This document shows, piece by piece, positions 18,026 to 26,717 of a stretch of 64,000 nucleotides of DNA; position 1 is the first letter of the stretch; the number at the start of each line of letters is the position of its first letter. The notes below the pieces were generated by a model. The model searched no databases. It was given only the letters and a program-made list of their open reading frames with translations, and had not been told where the DNA came from. The translations under genes and the position numbers were made by a program. Origin of the DNA: Spartobacteria bacterium (GTDB lineage Bacteria > Verrucomicrobiota > Verrucomicrobiia > Chthoniobacterales > UBA10450); NCBI GenBank assembly GCA_003134785.1, contig PLCN01000020.1, positions 372,819 through 436,818 on the forward strand. Direction: 5' to 3'.

Positions 18026-18721
18026 CTACGCGCCGCGGCCCAGGTGAGGCGGTTCCTCCGGCTCCGCACTTTTGCGGACGGTCGAAGCAGGTGTCTTTTC
18101 CGGAGCTTGGGGCTCTTCTATTTTTTCGGGGGCAGGCGCAGGCTTTGGCGCTTCCAAGGTGAACACCGCGCCCTTCGCAGCTTTCGGGACTTTCGGCAAT
18201 TTATCTGGCACGATCTCCACGATTGCTCCGATCGGAATCTGAGCATAGAGATCGGCGACATCGCGCGATTTCATGCGGATGCAGCCATAGCTCGCCGGAC
18301 GGCCAATGTATTTCTCCTCGGGCGTTCCGTGGATGTAAATGCACCGGCTGAAGGCGTGGGCGTTCGATGGTTGCAGGCCGCGCAGCCAGATAATCCTGGT
18401 GATGACCGGGTCGCGTCCGGGAGCATTCGGCTTGATGATTTCGCCGGTAAAACGCCGGTTGCGAAAGACCGCTCCGACCGGGGCGTGATCGCCAATCTTT
18501 TCCGCGACTTGGAGGAAACCGAGCGGTGTCGTCATGCGGCCCCAGTTGTCGCCGACTCCAAACTTGGAAGTGGAAACGGGATACGTGGCTAATTTCTCAC
18601 CGTTGCCGATGACCATCAGTTTTTGGTCGCGCACGCTGACGATGACGCGACTAGGACCATCCGCAAGCGCGGCCGATGACACCGCCACCAACGCGGTGAC
18701 AACCAACGAAAGGCGAATCAT
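18026..18721 (-). CDS. L,D-transpeptidase (YkuD domain)
   Basis: 231 residues from ATG at 18721, which opens a signal peptide (LVVTALVAVSSAALADG). An open frame runs upstream into the glycosyltransferase gene but lacks coding character. The YkuD domain spans about residues 25-165 and ends in the catalytic motif YIHGTPEEKYIGRPASYGC, followed by IRMKSRDV, with the nucleophile Cys and the upstream His. Such enzymes form 3-3 peptidoglycan crosslinks or attach proteins to the wall. The tail is rich in Pro, Ala and Glu. Confidence 0.92.
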   Translation of the reverse strand: MIRLSLVVTALVAVSSAALADGPSRVIVSVRDQKLMVIGNGEKLATYPVSTSKFGVGDNWGRMTTPLGFLQVAEKIGDHAPVGAVFRNRRFTGEIIKPNAPGRDPVITRIIWLRGLQPSNAHAFSRCIYIHGTPEEKYIGRPASYGCIRMKSRDVADLYAQIPIGAIVEIVPDKLPKVPKAAKGAVFTLEAPKPAPAPEKIEEPQAPEKTPASTVRKSAEPEEPPHLGRGA

Positions 18722-18753
18722 CACTGGCGTTCTTACGGCAAAAGAGACGTTTG

Positions 18754-20262
18754 TCACGCGGGAATTGTGATCTCGGCTGCACGCTGGCTGCCAAGGCTGA
18801 TCCTCGGAAACCATTGGCCCATCGAGGAAAGCGAAACGTACAGGAAGCCCAATTGGAACATGGCCAGGAACGGAACCGAGAGGAATTGGCGGTGCTGAAT
18901 CGCGAACCAAACGAAATAAGTGAAGTAAATCGCGAAGGTCATTTCCGCGAGCGGGAGCAGCGATTTGAGGGGCATGTACTTGCAACTGCGCCAGGGCTGC
19001 TCCTTGCGTTCGATGCCGTATTTCGGCGTGCGCGCGAAATCCGATTTGTGATTGAAGACGGCTTCGAGAACGGCGCGCGCATTATTAAGGGAGAGACCGA
19101 CGCCGAGCGCGAGCAAGGCCGGCAAGAGGAGGATTTCCTTCATCCAGGTGCGCGGATTCAATTCACGCTGGGCGCAAATGTAAAAGACCGCGACGGAAAC
19201 GGACGCGGTCATGAAGATCGGAACATCGAGAAGAAATGTCCGCATCCAGCCTGCTTGCGGCCCACCAGTTGAAGGATGGAGAAGCACGCATAAACAAGCT
19301 AGCAAGAGGTATGCGAAGTTGGAGGTTAAATGAGCCGTCGCTTCGATTTTGATCGGCAGCGAGAGATCGCTGCGCCAGATCGTGGGCAATAATTTCTTGC
19401 AGGTCTGGATCGAACCTTTCGTCCAGCGATGCTGCTGCGACTTGAAGCCGTTCATATCCACCGGCAACTCTGCCGGCGTGATCACGTCGGGCAGGAAAAT
19501 AAACTTCCAGCCCGCGAGCTGCGCGCGATAACTCAAATCCAGGTCTTCGGTCAGCGTGTCGTGCTGCCAACCGCCGGACTCATCGATGCACGACCGGCGC
19601 CACAGTCCCGCCGTGCCGTTGAAATTGAAAAAACGGCCGCTCCGGCTCCGGGCCGTTTGTTCGAGCAAGAGATGTCCATCGAGAAACATCGCCTGCACGC
19701 GCGTGAGCAGCGAGTAGCCGCGGTTCAAATGACCCCAGCGCGTCTGGATCATGCCGACTTTCGGGTCCGTAAAAAAATGGATCGTCTTGCGCAGCAAATC
19801 CGGTTGCGGAACGAAGTCGGCATCGAGAATGCAAACGAAGTCGCCTTCAGCCGACCCAAGCCCGGTTTCGAGCGCTCCGGCTTTGAAGCCGGTGCGGTCA
19901 GTGCGGTGGATCAGCTCGACGTTGAACCCGCGGCTCTGCAACTTGTCCACGCAAGCGACGGTCAATTCCCGGGTGTCGTCGGTAGAATCATCCAGCACCT
20001 GGATCTGGAGCCGATCTTTCGGATAATCGATTTCGCTGACCGATTTGAGCAGCCGCTCGACGACGTAGACTTCGTTGAAGATCGGCAACTGCATCGTCAC
20101 AATCGGCAACTGCTCGAAATAGCCCGCCGCCATCATCGGCCGCTTTCTGTTTTTCAGGAAAAGGTAAATAATCACATAACGGTGAATCCCGTACGCGGAG
20201 AGGCCGATGAGCACACTTAAGTAGCAAACCGTCCAGATGATAGAGCCAACGCTTCCTTGCAT
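18754..20262 (-). CDS. Processive family 2 glycosyltransferase (cellulose synthase-like)
   Basis: 502 residues from ATG at 20262. An N-terminal membrane helix precedes a cytosolic GT2 domain with VLDDSTDDT, CILDADFVPQ, TEDLDLSYRAQ and the processive QQHRWTKGS motif. Four to five C-terminal membrane helices follow. This is the D,D,D,QxxRW set of polymerising beta-glycosyltransferases. No PilZ domain and no bcs genes are present, so the product could be a glucan, mannan or another envelope polysaccharide. It lies upstream of the L,D-transpeptidase on the same strand. Confidence 0.9.
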   Translation of the reverse strand: MQGSVGSIIWTVCYLSVLIGLSAYGIHRYVIIYLFLKNRKRPMMAAGYFEQLPIVTMQLPIFNEVYVVERLLKSVSEIDYPKDRLQIQVLDDSTDDTRELTVACVDKLQSRGFNVELIHRTDRTGFKAGALETGLGSAEGDFVCILDADFVPQPDLLRKTIHFFTDPKVGMIQTRWGHLNRGYSLLTRVQAMFLDGHLLLEQTARSRSGRFFNFNGTAGLWRRSCIDESGGWQHDTLTEDLDLSYRAQLAGWKFIFLPDVITPAELPVDMNGFKSQQHRWTKGSIQTCKKLLPTIWRSDLSLPIKIEATAHLTSNFAYLLLACLCVLLHPSTGGPQAGWMRTFLLDVPIFMTASVSVAVFYICAQRELNPRTWMKEILLLPALLALGVGLSLNNARAVLEAVFNHKSDFARTPKYGIERKEQPWRSCKYMPLKSLLPLAEMTFAIYFTYFVWFAIQHRQFLSVPFLAMFQLGFLYVSLSSMGQWFPRISLGSQRAAEITIPA

Positions 20263-20472
20263 ATCGGGGATAAAGAAATTGCCGCAAAGGCGACAAGGGC
20301 GACATGATGCCGCTTCCGACGCGCCCGTCAAATCAAAAATGGCGGGTTGTTCCAGCCAAACCGAACGCTTTTCCAGCTGGAGAGCGGCCAGAAAGGAAAC
20401 CGGATTATCTCAGCCAGGCTCACTTGGCTCGGGATGCAAGCAACTGCGAGTCACCACTCGATTCAGAAAGGA

Positions 20473-21300
20473 ATGAAAGCACCCACTCTGTCCGGGCTGA
20501 CTCTTACTATAATATGTACGCTGTTCGCGGCGGGACGCTCCGGAGCGCCTCTTCTTGCCCAGGAAAAGCCCGAGACCGCCGCGGAATACGAGCGGGAAGA
20601 ATTGGGAGTGAATCCATATACGGCGCCATCCGTGGCCGATATTTTTCAGCAACTCGACGACCTCAAGCCCCTGCCCTTCGAACAACTCAAACGCGAATTC
20701 CCGCAAGCGACACCTTCCGGGCGCGAGCAGATGGGCCTGATCTTTGGCGGACTGGTTGGCGACGGCTTTCTGATTGTGGAATGCCAAAAGCAAAATCTGG
20801 TGGAGGACCTTGGCCGCGTCTTGTTGCGGCAAGCGCGCAGTCTCGGGGTCGGCGATCGGGTGATGCGCCACAGTGCGAGCCTCACCGAGCTGGGCAAGCG
20901 GGGCGACTGGACCGCAGTGCGGCGCGAATTGATCGCGACGCAGGATGACGTCGAGCAAGCGATGACGGGGTTGCGCGATCAGAAAATGGCGCACTTCATC
21001 AGCCTCGGCGGATGGCTGCGCGGTCTGGAAATTACCTCGGGCGCGGTCGAAGCCAAATACTCGCCCGAACGCGCCGCCGTGCTCTGGCAACGCGATTTGA
21101 TTAATTATTTTGGCGAGGAAATGAAGACGCTTCCGCCCCCGCTCGCGCGCACGCCTCTCTTCGAAAAAATTCGCGCCGGAATCGGCGTGATTCGCACCTT
21201 ATTGAATCACGCGCCGCCGGATAAGATGAGCCTTGACGAGGTCAAGACGCTGCACGCGCAAGCGAAGGAATTGAACCTGGCCATCGTTGCCGGGCAGTAG
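20473..21300 (+). CDS. Hypothetical exported protein
   Basis: 275 residues. AGAAAGGA lies directly before ATG at 20473, which starts a signal peptide (LTLTIICTLFAAGRSGAPLL). The mature part is mostly helical: FQQLDDLKPLPFEQLKREFP, a small Gly-rich turn (GLIFGGLVGDGFL) and a C-terminal LDEVKTLHAQAKELNLAIV. No family is recognised. It lies 50 bases upstream of the hybrid histidine kinase and could be a periplasmic accessory to it. Confidence 0.75.
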   Translation: MKAPTLSGLTLTIICTLFAAGRSGAPLLAQEKPETAAEYEREELGVNPYTAPSVADIFQQLDDLKPLPFEQLKREFPQATPSGREQMGLIFGGLVGDGFLIVECQKQNLVEDLGRVLLRQARSLGVGDRVMRHSASLTELGKRGDWTAVRRELIATQDDVEQAMTGLRDQKMAHFISLGGWLRGLEITSGAVEAKYSPERAAVLWQRDLINYFGEEMKTLPPPLARTPLFEKIRAGIGVIRTLLNHAPPDKMSLDEVKTLHAQAKELNLAIVAGQ

Positions 21301-21350
21301 CGAACGGTATTTAGGGCCTTGCCGCAGCGGGAGAGAGAGCCGAGTTTTCG

Positions 21351-23876
21351 ATGGCGATGTTCCGGAACAAGTCGATCCCATTTCTAGCCGGGTGGAAACG
21401 CCGCGACCGCGACCGGTTCGAGCGTTTCAACATCGTGATCGCCATCCTGCTCGCGGGCTGGGTGCCGTCGATCCTGATGCTGGTGGTTTCCTACACCATC
21501 CTGAGGAACACGCTCGAATCGAAAATCCTGCACGACCGACAGACTTTCGTGCAATTGATCGCGCATCTGGTGGGCGACGACCTCAGCCGGACCGGCAGCG
21601 TGATCGAATATTATCAGACGCAACCGGATGTCGTGAAAATGTTGTCGGCGCCCAGTCCGGGCGTGTCGGCTCAGCAATGGCTGGCCCAAACATTTTATTC
21701 CCATCCACGAATTGACGGCATGTTCCTCGCCGCGCCCGATGGACGGCTCGTTGCCTCATTGCCGGTGATTGCCGAGCCTGAAAATTTCTCCTCTGTTCTT
21801 TGGCGTGAAGGCGCCGCTGGATCGCCCGATGTGTATGTCTCGCCGGTCCATCCACGGCAGCCGGACAACCGCATGACGACGGACATCGTCGGCGCCGTCC
21901 GAACGCCCGAGGGCGTAGTCGTGGGATACCTCGGGGTCTCGGTCTTGGTGGAAAGAATTGGGCGCCGGCTTTCCACCATCGAAATTGCAGAGCAATCGAT
22001 TTGTCAGGTGCTCGATCAAACTGGCACCGCACTTTTCGCCAACAATTTTGTGCCCAACTCGGGAACGGTTGCGCCGCAGCCGGATAGTCTGACCCAGGAG
22101 ATTCGTCAGAATAAGACAGGGTACATCGAGCGGAACGGAAATCTGTATTCGTTCACGACCATCGACACGACGGGCTGGACGACAATGGTGCAACAACCCA
22201 AGGCCGTGGCCTACAAACCGGTCCGCGATCTTTTGGACAAGATCACCATTCCCGCGCTCTGGCTGATCGTCCTCACTGCGGTCGGCGCGTGGTTCGCGGG
22301 AAAGTTCGCCAGGCGCCAGGCGGAAGCAGCGCGACGAATCGAGCGCGAAGTTATTTTCAACGAAAAAATCCTGGCGAACATGCCCAGCGGCATCGCGTTG
22401 ATCGATCCCGAATCCCGGCACTTTCTTCAAGCCAATCAAGCGTTCAGCGAAATGGCGAAACGCTTCGGCGAACTGCACCCGGACAAAGACATCCACGACG
22501 CCAGCTATGATGAAGTGAAGATCGCTTCCGCGGAAGCGATCGAGAAGGTGCTCGCATTCGGTGCGCCCTTCCAAAGTGTCGAGCAGCCGTTCACCGATCG
22601 GACCGGGATGACTCGCTTCGTTAATGTGAATCTGCTTCGGCTGCAGAGTTCGGAGGAGACAATCCAAGGCGTCCTATACCTCGTGGAAGACAAGACGCGT
22701 GACGTAACGCTGCGACAGGAATTGATCGGCGCGAACGCCTCGAAGGACCAGTTTCTTGCCTTGCTCTCGCACGAATTACGCAATCCGCTTTCACCGGTGA
22801 TCGCGATGGTGGGCGAGCTCGAAGCGAGCGCTCCGGATACGCCCGAAGTGCGCCGCGCGCTTGAAGTTATCCGCCGCAACGTCGAACTCGAAGCGCGTTT
22901 GATCGACGATCTGCTTGACGTGACGCGCATCTCGAAAGGCAAGCTCCAGCTCAGCCTCGAAACCGTGGGCGTGCACGAGATTTTGCAGCGCTCTTACGAA
23001 ATCTGCCGCGAGGAGATTGCCGCGAAAAATCTCGGGATCGAATTCCGTCTGCGAGCGGAACGCGCTTACGTCGAAGGCGACCCCGCTCGCTTGCAGCAGG
23101 TCTTTTGGAACCTGATCAAGAACAGCGTGAAATTCACCCCGGCCAATGGCCGCATCGTCATCGAAACTTTCAATCCATCACCGGAGTCGATCGAGATCCG
23201 GACCACGGACACCGGCATCGGGATTGCGCCCGATAAGATGGAAACAATTTTCAATGCGTTCGAGCAGGGCCAAAGCTCGATTACGCGTCGGTTCGGCGGT
23301 CTCGGCCTCGGTCTCGCCATTTCCAAAGCGATGGTCGCGGCGCACGGGGGCGTGATTAAGGCCGAGAGCCACGGAAAAGACAGCGGTGCCACGTTCATCG
23401 TGATTCTCGATACGGTGGTGGCGCCAGTGGCAGCATCGAGCGGCGGTCGCAAGAAACCGGTCAGAGAAGTGGATGGCCAACGCGCTCAAGCGAAGAAGCC
23501 GGCGCATAGCGTCCTCGTGGTGGACGATCATGTCGATACCTGCACCGGAATGAAAATGATGCTCGAGCGCCGTGGATATCGGGTCACGGTCGCGCACTCG
23601 GCAGATCAGGCGGTGGAGAAAACGCTGCACGAAGAATTCGATCTCGTGATCAGCGACATCGGCCTCCCCGATCGATCCGGCTATGAGCTCATGCGGGAAT
23701 TGAGCGCGACGAAAGGGTTGCGCGGGATCGCCCTGAGCGGGTTCGGCATGGAAAACGACGTGAGCCGCGCCCGGGCCGCGGGTTTCTCGGAACACCTAAC
23801 CAAACCGATCAACTTCGACCGCCTGGAAGAATCGATCCAAAACCTCCTCGAACCAGAGCCGGCGATTCCCTCCTAG
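21351..23876 (+). CDS. Hybrid sensor histidine kinase with C-terminal receiver
   Basis: 841 residues. A membrane helix at about 28-50 and another at about 298-318 enclose a periplasmic dCache-like sensor. A PAS-like domain spans about 335-450. HisKA carries LLSHELRNPLSP, with the phosphorylated His near 473. The HATPase domain has FWNLIKNSVKFTP, TDTGIGIAP and FGGLGLGLAISKAMV. The receiver has VLVVDDHVDT and the acceptor Asp of LVISDIGLPDRSGYE near 769. The signal is unknown. A clear terminator follows at 23884-23912. Confidence 0.95.
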   Translation: MAMFRNKSIPFLAGWKRRDRDRFERFNIVIAILLAGWVPSILMLVVSYTILRNTLESKILHDRQTFVQLIAHLVGDDLSRTGSVIEYYQTQPDVVKMLSAPSPGVSAQQWLAQTFYSHPRIDGMFLAAPDGRLVASLPVIAEPENFSSVLWREGAAGSPDVYVSPVHPRQPDNRMTTDIVGAVRTPEGVVVGYLGVSVLVERIGRRLSTIEIAEQSICQVLDQTGTALFANNFVPNSGTVAPQPDSLTQEIRQNKTGYIERNGNLYSFTTIDTTGWTTMVQQPKAVAYKPVRDLLDKITIPALWLIVLTAVGAWFAGKFARRQAEAARRIEREVIFNEKILANMPSGIALIDPESRHFLQANQAFSEMAKRFGELHPDKDIHDASYDEVKIASAEAIEKVLAFGAPFQSVEQPFTDRTGMTRFVNVNLLRLQSSEETIQGVLYLVEDKTRDVTLRQELIGANASKDQFLALLSHELRNPLSPVIAMVGELEASAPDTPEVRRALEVIRRNVELEARLIDDLLDVTRISKGKLQLSLETVGVHEILQRSYEICREEIAAKNLGIEFRLRAERAYVEGDPARLQQVFWNLIKNSVKFTPANGRIVIETFNPSPESIEIRTTDTGIGIAPDKMETIFNAFEQGQSSITRRFGGLGLGLAISKAMVAAHGGVIKAESHGKDSGATFIVILDTVVAPVAASSGGRKKPVREVDGQRAQAKKPAHSVLVVDDHVDTCTGMKMMLERRGYRVTVAHSADQAVEKTLHEEFDLVISDIGLPDRSGYELMRELSATKGLRGIALSGFGMENDVSRARAAGFSEHLTKPINFDRLEESIQNLLEPEPAIPS

Positions 23877-23883
23877 AATCGGA

Positions 23884-23912
23884 GGGACATGCTTCCTCAT
23901 GTCCCACTTTTT
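23884..23912 (+). terminator. Terminator of the histidine kinase gene
   Basis: GGGACATG and CATGTCCC form an 8-bp stem around a six-base loop, followed by ACTTTTT. It starts seven bases after the stop codon. Confidence 0.85.
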
Positions 23913-23924
23913 AGACCGGTGCAG

Positions 23925-24305
23925 CTATTGCGCGCTGCTACTGCCGCTGGTGCTGGTCCCACCGGCGGCCTCACGTTCGGCCGCCTGCTTCTCCGAGGCT
24001 TCCTTCAATTCGCGCGACAATTTTTCCACGCGCTGCCGCATGATCTTTCCCGCCTTAAACTTGACGGTAGCGCGAGGAGGAATGACAAAACTGCTGCCCG
24101 GTTCGTTTGGATTGCGTCCCACGCGAGGCTTCGTCAAGCGCGTCTGGAACACGCCAAAATTTCGCAACTCGACCGCGACATTATTCGCCAGGCTACTGGT
24201 GATATGGTCGAGGGTCCGCTGCACAACTTCAAAGACATCGTGCTGGACCATTCCCGTCTGATTACTGATGGCCACGACAATATCTCTCTTCGTGAGCTTG
24301 GGCAT
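23925..24305 (-). CDS. HU/IHF-family DNA-binding protein with charged tail
   Basis: 126 residues from ATG at 24305 (MPKLTKRDIVVAI). The HU/IHF dimer fold is complete by about residue 95: VQRTLDHITSSLANNVAVEL, NFGVFQTRLTKPRVGRNP and VIPPRATVKFKAGK. The body is closer to IHF alpha than to HU. An extra tail of about 30 residues is rich in Glu, Ala, Gly and Ser. It bends DNA and supports nucleoid structure. A stable hairpin at 24323-24346 lies 18 bases before the start. Confidence 0.92.
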   Translation of the reverse strand: MPKLTKRDIVVAISNQTGMVQHDVFEVVQRTLDHITSSLANNVAVELRNFGVFQTRLTKPRVGRNPNEPGSSFVIPPRATVKFKAGKIMRQRVEKLSRELKEASEKQAAEREAAGGTSTSGSSSAQ

Positions 24306-24322
24306 ATTCACTAACGAATCGT

Positions 24323-24346
24323 GCCCCACCCCGAAGATGGTGGGGC
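24323..24346. repeat. Hairpin upstream of the HU/IHF gene
   Basis: GCCCCACC and GGTGGGGC form a perfect 8-bp stem around CCGAAGAT. It has no T tract on either side, so it is not a typical terminator. It lies in the leader of the HU/IHF gene and downstream of the coiled-coil gene that ends at 24403. Confidence 0.6.
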
Positions 24347-24402
24347 GCAATCGCAATAAAATTTGCCTCAGTTATGCCGGGCAATTCCGCAAATAAAGTG
24401 GA

Positions 24403-24855
24403 TCAAGCCCGGCCGAAGCGCCGGTTCGCGGGATCCAGCGCGGGGAAAATTCGCGTAAGGTAATAAGTGAGCGGGGTTTGCCCAGCCAGAACCTTCCGTT
24501 TCGATTTCAACTGGCCCTGCACCACCCCGAGTTTTGTGAAAACGCCGTTCCACTCCGATTCCAGCCGCCGCACTTCGTCGTTCGATAATTCGCGCACGCC
24601 TCGCACAGACACGCAACGCTGGAGCACGTTCATCGCGCGCCCCGAAAGCTCCGCGAGAATGCCGAGTTCGCCGAAAACATGTTCGGTCTCCTGCAATAAA
24701 TTCGCGCGTATCTCCGTAAACTGACGCTCCCGTTCCGCCGAGATCATCGGCTTGGTCTTGTCGAGACCGTACGTGATCACGTCATGGAGTTTTTTCCAAT
24801 TATCCAGCTGCAACGTCAGCAGCCTCAAATGAGTTTCGACGACTTTGTCTCTCAT
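24403..24855 (-). CDS. Hypothetical helical protein coupled to the DUF4388 protein
   Basis: 150 residues, almost all alpha-helical with heptad-like spacing (LLTLQLDNWKKLHDVITYGL, TEIRANLLQETEHVFGEL). No family is recognised and there are no membrane segments. Its start overlaps the stop of the DUF4388 gene by four bases (ATGA), so the two are made together and may form a complex. Confidence 0.75.
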   Translation of the reverse strand: MRDKVVETHLRLLTLQLDNWKKLHDVITYGLDKTKPMISAERERQFTEIRANLLQETEHVFGELGILAELSGRAMNVLQRCVSVRGVRELSNDEVRRLESEWNGVFTKLGVVQGQLKSKRKVLAGQTPLTYYLTRIFPALDPANRRFGRA

Positions 24856-25586
24856 GCGGGCCCCGTCGCTGAAAGTTCAAGGGTCTCATCGAGCTTCTGC
24901 AAATTGTCGATCAGGAGATGCGCCCAGGGACGATCCACGCTCTGGACTTGGCTGATGATTCCTTCTTCAAAATAAAACCGGCCCTGGCGCCAGCGGAAAA
25001 TTTCCGCGACGGCGGACTCTCCCTCCAGCGATCCGAAGACGGCATGCCGCACCGAACCGTGAGCGAGGTAAATCTCACTGTTGCCCCGGCCCGACTTGAA
25101 AGTGAACCGGCCGCTGCGCTGCCCGAGGCAGCTCATTTGCAAAATCTCCGCGGCGGAAAATTGATTGAGATTTCCGATGAGGGAATGACACGGATCGATG
25201 CCCTCGGCGGGTATGCCGCATTGACCGAGCGAACGCACAAACGAATTCAATTGCCGGCGCAAGGTTCGCTCGCTGCCGTTCGTCGCAATTCGCGTGATCT
25301 TTTGCTGCTCCGCCGTTTGGACAAAATCCGTGTCGTGCGGCGCCGGCGCGAGCAAGATGATGTTCAACGATGGGAAATGCTGCCGCGCGTTGGTCGCCTG
25401 CTCGAGGGCAACGGGGGTTTCGCCTTCCACGACAAATCCGTCAAAATTTTCGGCCAGCAGGATGGAGACGGCCTCCGGCAGCCTTCGCACGACCCGCAGC
25501 TCGACGTCGTCGATCTCGTCGAAAATGCCAAGCGCACGGTCCTGAAAGACCGGATCAGCGTTCAGAATAAGGAGCCTGGTTTCCAC
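24852..25586 (-). CDS. Receiver-like/DUF4388 regulatory protein
   Basis: 244 residues. Residues 1-115 resemble a CheY-like fold (RLLILNADPVFQDRALGIF, NIILLAPAPHDTDFV) but lack the usual acidic pocket and acceptor Asp, so it is probably a pseudo-receiver. Residues 130-235 match DUF4388, the PATAN-type domain: GNLNQFSAAEILQMSCLGQR, GRFTFKSG, IYLAHGSVRHAVFGSLEGE and GRFYFEEG. Such proteins act in signalling and often in surface motility. It is translationally coupled to the next gene. Confidence 0.82.
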   Translation of the reverse strand: METRLLILNADPVFQDRALGIFDEIDDVELRVVRRLPEAVSILLAENFDGFVVEGETPVALEQATNARQHFPSLNIILLAPAPHDTDFVQTAEQQKITRIATNGSERTLRRQLNSFVRSLGQCGIPAEGIDPCHSLIGNLNQFSAAEILQMSCLGQRSGRFTFKSGRGNSEIYLAHGSVRHAVFGSLEGESAVAEIFRWRQGRFYFEEGIISQVQSVDRPWAHLLIDNLQKLDETLELSATGPA

Positions 25587-25655
25587 AATTGCGAGTCTGC
25601 GCTAAGAGATTGTTAGCAGGAACCTTGCCCGCTGGTTCCGAAGCTTTGCCGCTGT

Positions 25656-26603
25656 TTACCTGCGCCATTCGCGGCGGGGCGGCGGCGCCGCATAACTCCC
25701 AGGCGCAATCTCGTGCGCCGTGCGAAAATGCACTTTCGCGAATTTCCGCAGCACATCGGGGCCCTCCGCCTCAACCAGCTTCCTCGCCGTCTCCTTGACC
25801 TGCGCCGAAACGCCGCGGCCAAGCTTCGCCCCGATCGCTTTCCCTCGGCGCTCGAGCGAATCAATAAAAGCTTCCCGCGCCAGGATCGAGGCCGCGGCTA
25901 CGGCGAGATCGGATTCCGCTTTAGTCCTTTGCTCCAGCTTGATCGCCTGGCCGTGCTGCAGCAGGGCGTTTTCGATCACTTTCGCATCCGCGAATTTGTC
26001 CGACAGCGCTCGCGGACATTCGGGCTTTTTCGCCAGCAGATTTTCGATTACCCGCGCGTGGCCCCAACCCAGCAGGCTATTGAGATTGCCGAATTTTTCG
26101 TAGAGATCGTTGTAGCGCTCGGGCCCGATGGCGACGGTATCAATCGCCACGCCAGGTGTGGTCCGGATGATTTTCGCGAGGGCACGAATCCGCGCATCCG
26201 ATCCGATCCGTTTGCTGTCCTGGATGCCGGCGTCGAGAAATTTTCGCGCGATAGTTCCATCCACGTAAACGCCGGCGATGACGAGCGGACCAAAGAAATC
26301 GCCTTTGCCGCTTTCATCGATGCCGAAATGCGGCTCGAACATTTCCGGCGAATGCACCTCCTCGTAGCCGAGCGTGGCTTGTTCGAGAATTTTTGGCTCG
26401 AGCTCGAACTGGACAAACTCCTCAATCCCCTTCCCCTGCAATAAAATCTTCGGCCCCTTCTCGTACACGGCAACGCTGAGCTTGTTCTTTTGTGCGGAAA
26501 AAAGGGTGTAAGGCTTCGGGGAAAAGTCGTAGCCGAGATCCTGCAGCAAGCCGCGAAGCTTCGTCGCCTGATCCGTTGAGAGCGGGTGAGTGTAAGAGTT
26601 CAT
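25656..26603 (-). CDS. rnhC: Ribonuclease HIII
   Basis: 315 residues. It cleaves the RNA strand of RNA-DNA hybrids. The N-terminal TBP-like substrate-binding domain (about 1-88) is the mark of HIII. The catalytic domain starts at HFGIDESGKGDFFGPLVIAG, then QDSKRIGSD and ASILAREAFIDSLE. The tail (APPPRREWRR) is basic. It is divergent from mutY; a 29-bp inverted heptamer repeat lies between their starts. Confidence 0.93.
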   Translation of the reverse strand: MNSYTHPLSTDQATKLRGLLQDLGYDFSPKPYTLFSAQKNKLSVAVYEKGPKILLQGKGIEEFVQFELEPKILEQATLGYEEVHSPEMFEPHFGIDESGKGDFFGPLVIAGVYVDGTIARKFLDAGIQDSKRIGSDARIRALAKIIRTTPGVAIDTVAIGPERYNDLYEKFGNLNSLLGWGHARVIENLLAKKPECPRALSDKFADAKVIENALLQHGQAIKLEQRTKAESDLAVAAASILAREAFIDSLERRGKAIGAKLGRGVSAQVKETARKLVEAEGPDVLRKFAKVHFRTAHEIAPGSYAAPPPRREWRR

Positions 26604-26619
26604 CCTTCGCGGCAGAGAA

Positions 26620-26704
26620 CGCCTAACGTCTAACGCCTAACGCCTAACGTCCAACGAAAGACTTTGGAATTAGGTGTTGGACGTTAGGCGTTGGGCGTTA
26701 GACG
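26620..26704. repeat. Heptamer array forming a 29-bp inverted repeat
   Basis: Tandem heptamers of the type AACGCCT/AACGTCT/AACGTCC. The left arm at 26627-26655 and the right arm at 26676-26704 are reverse complements at 28 of 29 positions, separated by 20 bases. It sits between the divergent starts of rnhC and mutY and contains four of the CGCCTAACG 9-mers found elsewhere in the window. Confidence 0.9.
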
Positions 26705-26717
26705 TTTCTTCATCTAC

